Shown: in pieces, positions 61,101-64,000 of the stretch
Layout: each line of letters opens with the position of its first letter
Position numbering within the stretch: position 1 is the stretch's first letter
Origin: Salinicoccus roseus
GTDB taxonomy: Bacteria; Bacillota; Bacilli; Staphylococcales; Salinicoccaceae
Length of the DNA stretch: 64,000 nucleotides
Direction of reading: 5' to 3'
Assembly: GCF_003814515.1 (NCBI RefSeq)
Contig: NZ_RKQJ01000001.1
Location: 1,178,001 to 1,242,000, forward strand
Program-made: the position numbers and the translations under genes
Notes under the pieces: model-generated
Told to the model about the DNA's origin: nothing
The model's database searches: none
The model's input: the letters and a program-made list of their open reading frames with translations, nothing else

Positions 61101-61129
61101 AATAAAAACGGGCGGTTCCCCGCCCGTTT
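61101..61129 (-). terminator. Terminator between gapA and pgk
   Basis: A 10-bp stem (61106-61115 with 61120-61129) is followed on the minus strand by TTTTTATTTTATT. It separates cggR-gapA from the genes below, suggesting partial termination and a further pgk promoter. Confidence 0.88.
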
Positions 61130-61140
61130 ATTCATCGGCA

Positions 61141-62145
61141 TTACTTATTGTTCGTCACCATGTGGTTCAGTGTTCTTACAAGCTGGGCAGTGTAGGACAT
61201 TTCATTGTCGTACCATGCTACTGCACGTACAAGCTGTTTTCCGTCGACATCGATGACACGTGTCTGTGTGGCATCGAACAGGGAACCTTCTTTGATTCCG
61301 ATGACATCAGTAGATACAATCTGATCTTCAGTATAGCCGAATGAAGGGTTCTTGGCTGCCTTCATCGCTTCGTTGACGTCTTCTGCAGTGACCGTCTCAT
61401 TGAGTACTGCCGTCACTTCAGTGAGCGAACCTGATTTTACCGGTACACGCTGCGCACCGCCATCGAGCTTGCCATCGAGTTCAGGAAGCACGAGGCCGAT
61501 CGCCTTTGCAGCACCTGTGGAGTTTGGCACGATGTTCTCTGCTGCTGCACGGGCACGACGGTAGTCGCCTTTCGCGTGTGGCGCATCCAGTGTGTTCTGG
61601 TCACCTGTATAGGCGTGGATCGTCGTCATCAGGCCGCGTTGGATGCCGTATTTGTCATTGAGCACCTTAACGACCGGAGCGAGACAGTTTGTTGTACAGG
61701 ATGCAGCTGAAACTACCTCTTCAGAACCATCGAGTACATCTTCGTTCACACCGTATACGATCGTTTTCATATCGCCTTTGCCGGGAGCGGAGATGAGTAC
61801 TTTCTTGGCGCCTGCATCAAGGTGTTTTCTTGCATCTTCTTCATTGGTGAAGAAACCAGTACATTCCAGGACGATATCGATATCGAGATCTCCCCAAGGA
61901 AGTTCTGCAGGATCTTTTCTATTGAAGGATTTGATTTCCTTGCCATTGATTTTGAATCCACCGTCAATCTGCTCAACTTCACCTTCGAAGCGTCCTTGAG
62001 TGGAATCATATTTGAAGAGGTGCGCGAGAAAATCGTCATCTGTAAGGTCGTTTACTGCCACCACTTCCATATCGTCATAGTTCAGAATTTCCCTTGCCGC
62101 CAATCTGCCGATGCGTCCGAATCCATTAATTGCTACTCTAACCAT
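61141..62145 (-). CDS. gapA: Glyceraldehyde-3-phosphate dehydrogenase (glycolytic)
   Basis: A 334-residue NAD-dependent enzyme. NAD motif NGFGRIGR near 7, catalytic Cys in [12 protein letters not shown] near 151, phosphate-site regions near 210 and the C-terminal WYDNEMSY near 313. The second gene after the regulator cggR, as in other Bacilli. Confidence 0.98.
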   Translation of the reverse strand: MVRVAINGFGRIGRLAAREILNYDDMEVVAVNDLTDDDFLAHLFKYDSTQGRFEGEVEQIDGGFKINGKEIKSFNRKDPAELPWGDLDIDIVLECTGFFTNEEDARKHLDAGAKKVLISAPGKGDMKTIVYGVNEDVLDGSEEVVSAASCTTNCLAPVVKVLNDKYGIQRGLMTTIHAYTGDQNTLDAPHAKGDYRRARAAAENIVPNSTGAAKAIGLVLPELDGKLDGGAQRVPVKSGSLTEVTAVLNETVTAEDVNEAMKAAKNPSFGYTEDQIVSTDVIGIKEGSLFDATQTRVIDVDGKQLVRAVAWYDNEMSYTAQLVRTLNHMVTNNK

Positions 62146-62182
62146 AATTTATGTCCTCCTTGATTTCATATATCATTATTAT

Positions 62183-63202
62183 TTAACTGTCCAATAAAAA
62201 TTCTGCGATGGTCTCATCAATAAAAAGCACGGTATTCCTGGGTGCCATCTTCATGTAGGCTCTGACCGCCTCTTTCTTGCTGCTGCCGCCAGCTACGGCC
62301 AGAATGGCCTTCTTGCTTTCCAGATCTTCGAGCTGGAGGCCGATTGTTTTGACTTTTCGGACGATGTCCCCCTCTTTGTCGAAATAATAGCCGAAGGCTT
62401 CACCCACTGCGCCGCTATCCTTCAACCCGGCGAGCGTCTCGTCGTCCACATTGCGCCGCTCGGCCATCGTAAAGGCTTCTCCGATGCCATGGATGACATA
62501 GTGCGATTGCCTGTTCAGTTCAGCGATTTCCTTTACGGATGGCTCGGCCTTCAACGATTCAAGTGCACTTTCACCGACGTTGTCCGGGGCATAAAGCACC
62601 TTGTGTTCACCACCGGTTGCTGAAGCCAGCCGGCTCGCTATCGAGTTCGCCTGGTTGCCCAGTTCCTCACCAAGTCCGCCACGTGCCGGAACGAACAGCA
62701 GCTTTTCATCTGCGGGGTGCAGGTACTTCCCGACATTGGCCATCGTAGAGCCGCCCGTCACGGAAATGACTGCACCATTGAAGAGCATCTTCTGGAATTC
62801 CTCGGCCATGAGCTTCGCCAATTCCTGCTGAAGTTCAGGACTTTCGTCTGCATCACCACGGATGATGAAGAAATCCTGCAGCCCATATTTGTCCCTGAGT
62901 CTGCGCGCAAGATCGGTTCTTCTGTCCAACGTGGTCATGTAGGGGGATAAATCCCGCAATACTTCAATACCCGATTGGGAGATGGATATGCCTTTTTTAT
63001 CTATATCTATCAACCCCAGGGCATAAAGCGAATCCACTTCTTTCCTTAAAACTCTTTCCGTCATGTTCAATTTCCTCGAAAGTGTCCGGCGCCCTATCGG
63101 CTGATGGGCTTCAATCTGCTTGAGTATGCTGGAGCGCTTCTGCAATTCCAGGACAACTTCCGGGGCGATGCGTTTCTGGATGTCCAACAGTTTCTGCCAC
63201 AT
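62183..63202 (-). CDS. cggR: Central glycolytic genes regulator (CggR/GapR, SorC family)
   Basis: A 339-residue regulator. An N-terminal HTH (about 15-65, RRTLSRKLNMTERVLRKEVD) precedes a SorC sugar-binding domain (about 85-335), with SVTGGSTMANVGKY and AVAGGSSKKEA. Binds fructose-1,6-bisphosphate in the family, relieving repression of the gapA operon. ATG 63202 is chosen by GAGGTG 9 nt upstream. It heads the glycolytic run and has a likely operator just upstream. Confidence 0.93.
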   Translation of the reverse strand: MWQKLLDIQKRIAPEVVLELQKRSSILKQIEAHQPIGRRTLSRKLNMTERVLRKEVDSLYALGLIDIDKKGISISQSGIEVLRDLSPYMTTLDRRTDLARRLRDKYGLQDFFIIRGDADESPELQQELAKLMAEEFQKMLFNGAVISVTGGSTMANVGKYLHPADEKLLFVPARGGLGEELGNQANSIASRLASATGGEHKVLYAPDNVGESALESLKAEPSVKEIAELNRQSHYVIHGIGEAFTMAERRNVDDETLAGLKDSGAVGEAFGYYFDKEGDIVRKVKTIGLQLEDLESKKAILAVAGGSSKKEAVRAYMKMAPRNTVLFIDETIAEFLLDS

Positions 63203-63227
63203 GAGACTCAACACCTCTCGTCAAAGT

Positions 63228-63253
63228 GAGACGTATTACGTCCCACAAGGGAC
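63228..63253 (-). promoter_or_regulatory. Likely CggR operator
   Basis: Two overlapping inverted repeats lie 26 nt or more upstream of cggR: 63228-63244 (GAGACGTATTACGTCCC, near-perfect palindrome) and 63240-63253 (GTCCC, 4 nt, GGGAC). GGGAC repeats are part of the known CggR operator in Bacillus. Autoregulation is expected. Confidence 0.5.
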
Positions 63254-63320
63254 AAAAAATAATTACATCATTTAATATATCATAAATATTAAAGAATGCA
63301 ATTATTTCTATTGCGTTATT

Positions 63321-63581
63321 CTATTCTTTACCCACAATATCCTTAAGATAATCATAGACGTATACAAAATCTATGATGCCCTCCTGGATGACCTGCCCTT
63401 CGTGCATGAGTACAGGGACCCGGATCATATACTCCTCCTGGAGTGCATCATCCTGATCGATGTCGATGCTCCGCATCTTTACATCACTGTATCTGAGTTC
63501 CGACAGGGCAAGCTTTATCTGCTCTATCCCTTCGTCGCATAAAGAACACCGTTCCCTCGTATAATATGTCAGTTCAAGCAC
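63321..63581 (-). CDS. Glutaredoxin-like thioredoxin-fold protein
   Basis: An 86-residue protein with the CSLC redox motif near residues 12-15, followed by cis-Pro in IRVPVLMHEG. This small glutaredoxin-like family is found beside cggR in Staphylococcus and Bacillus. Substrate unknown. It follows the ThrE-like gene by 2 nt. Confidence 0.85.
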   Translation of the reverse strand: MLELTYYTRERCSLCDEGIEQIKLALSELRYSDVKMRSIDIDQDDALQEEYMIRVPVLMHEGQVIQEGIIDFVYVYDYLKDIVGKE

Positions 63582-63583
63582 AT

Positions 63584-64000
63584 TTATACCTCTTCTCTCT
63601 TCAATTTCCTTCTGATCGTCTGCAGAACCTGGTCGGCCATCTCGGTACTGATGATGCCCATGGCGATGGCAAGCGAAATCAGTGCAGCTTCGAATCCATA
63701 CTCCAAAGCGGTCATATATTCATTTAATACTACGTGGCGCATCGCATCATATGCCAATCCACCAGGGACGAGCGGGATGATCCCACATGTGATGAACAGG
63801 ATGATCGGCATCTTCCTGCGCCTGGAATTCAGGATGGCGATGGCGGAGAGTATCAGCGCACCCAGAAAGGAGGAAAGGACGAGATCCGTCCCACCCTCCC
63901 TGAACAGGTAGAAGACGATCCAGCCGAAAGCACCTGTGGTACCGCAGCTGATGAGCGCATTCCTCGGCGCATTGAAGAGCACACCGAAGCTGGCGGATGC
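63584..64000 (-). CDS. Threonine/serine exporter-like membrane protein, ThrE_2 half (N-terminus beyond window)
   Basis: At least 139 residues are visible; the frame stays open to the window end, and the segment GVLFNAPRNALISCG is normally preceded by a first helix, so the start lies outside. Four hydrophobic segments match the small subunit of the ThrE/YjjP-YjjB exporter family (DUF3815). The large subunit gene is expected just beyond 64000. Confidence 0.75.
   Translation of the reverse strand, partial: ASASFGVLFNAPRNALISCGTTGAFGWIVFYLFREGGTDLVLSSFLGALILSAIAILNSRRRKMPIILFITCGIIPLVPGGLAYDAMRHVVLNEYMTALEYGFEAALISLAIAMGIISTEMADQVLQTIRRKLKREEV

Overview
The window reads as a chromosomal segment of a halotolerant, low-GC-phylum coccus of the Staphylococcaceae. 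Salinicoccus or a close relative is my best guess. The reasons are a Staphylococcus/Bacillus-type gene order throughout (yui/yum/yut/yuz, yun, suf, yus, gcvH, ssrA-smpB-rnr-est-secG, eno-gpmI-tpiA-pgk-gapA-cggR), an icaADBC polysaccharide locus, and a staphylococcal-type tmRNA tag, all with a base composition near 50 percent GC by eye, higher than in Staphylococcus itself. I see no prophage, insertion sequence, CRISPR array, rRNA or tRNA. The species call is inference.

Layout. 1-15.1 kb: a mostly minus-strand block with leucyl aminopeptidase (cut by the window edge), YuiB, an NDH-2 dehydrogenase, Fe-S carriers (YutM, YutI), YuzB, YuzD, a second NDH-2-like flavoprotein, a BirA-controlled biotin transporter (bioY), a hydroxyacid dehydrogenase, YutF/YutE/YutD, lipoyl synthase, an NhaC-family transporter behind a lysine riboswitch, and YunD/YunE/YunF. 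15.1-17.3 kb: a cupin gene followed by fetA-fetB-like genes behind two PerR-type boxes; fetB carries an in-frame amber codon. 17.4-27.4 kb: thioredoxin-like, EamA, UbiA, NAD(P)HX repair, D-threonine aldolase-like, M15 peptidase, VLRF1, MFS and CtaB genes. 27.4-32.7 kb: sufCDSUB with the same PerR-type box. 33.3-36.2 kb: metNPQ under a SAM riboswitch. 36.2-41.6 kb: yusE, yusF, gcvH, yusI, a thioredoxin, aroD, DUF488, a Mur-ligase paralogue and a DUF1722 gene.

41.6-48.8 kb is the most distinctive accessory region. An icaADBC operon (poly-N-acetylglucosamine synthesis) is transcribed away from two tandem SgrR-like regulators (HTH plus solute-binding domain). There is a consensus catabolite-responsive element in the shared promoter region and three GGTGCA/TGCACC hairpins between the two regulators. 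Next comes an orphan phosphoribosyltransferase-like gene (48.9-49.9 kb), then a universal stress protein.

50.7-64 kb is core: tmRNA, smpB, RNase R, carboxylesterase, secG, a PfkB sugar kinase, the lower glycolytic genes read from cggR through eno, a glutaredoxin-like gene and a partial ThrE-type transporter gene.

Functional threads: sulfur and iron (suf, Fe-S carriers, lipA, fetAB, metNPQ); vitamin or amino-acid uptake under classic regulators (BirA, lysine and SAM riboswitches); ribosome rescue (ssrA-smpB-rnr, with VLRF1 as another possible player); and sugar-linked control of biofilm polysaccharide as the main hypothesis.
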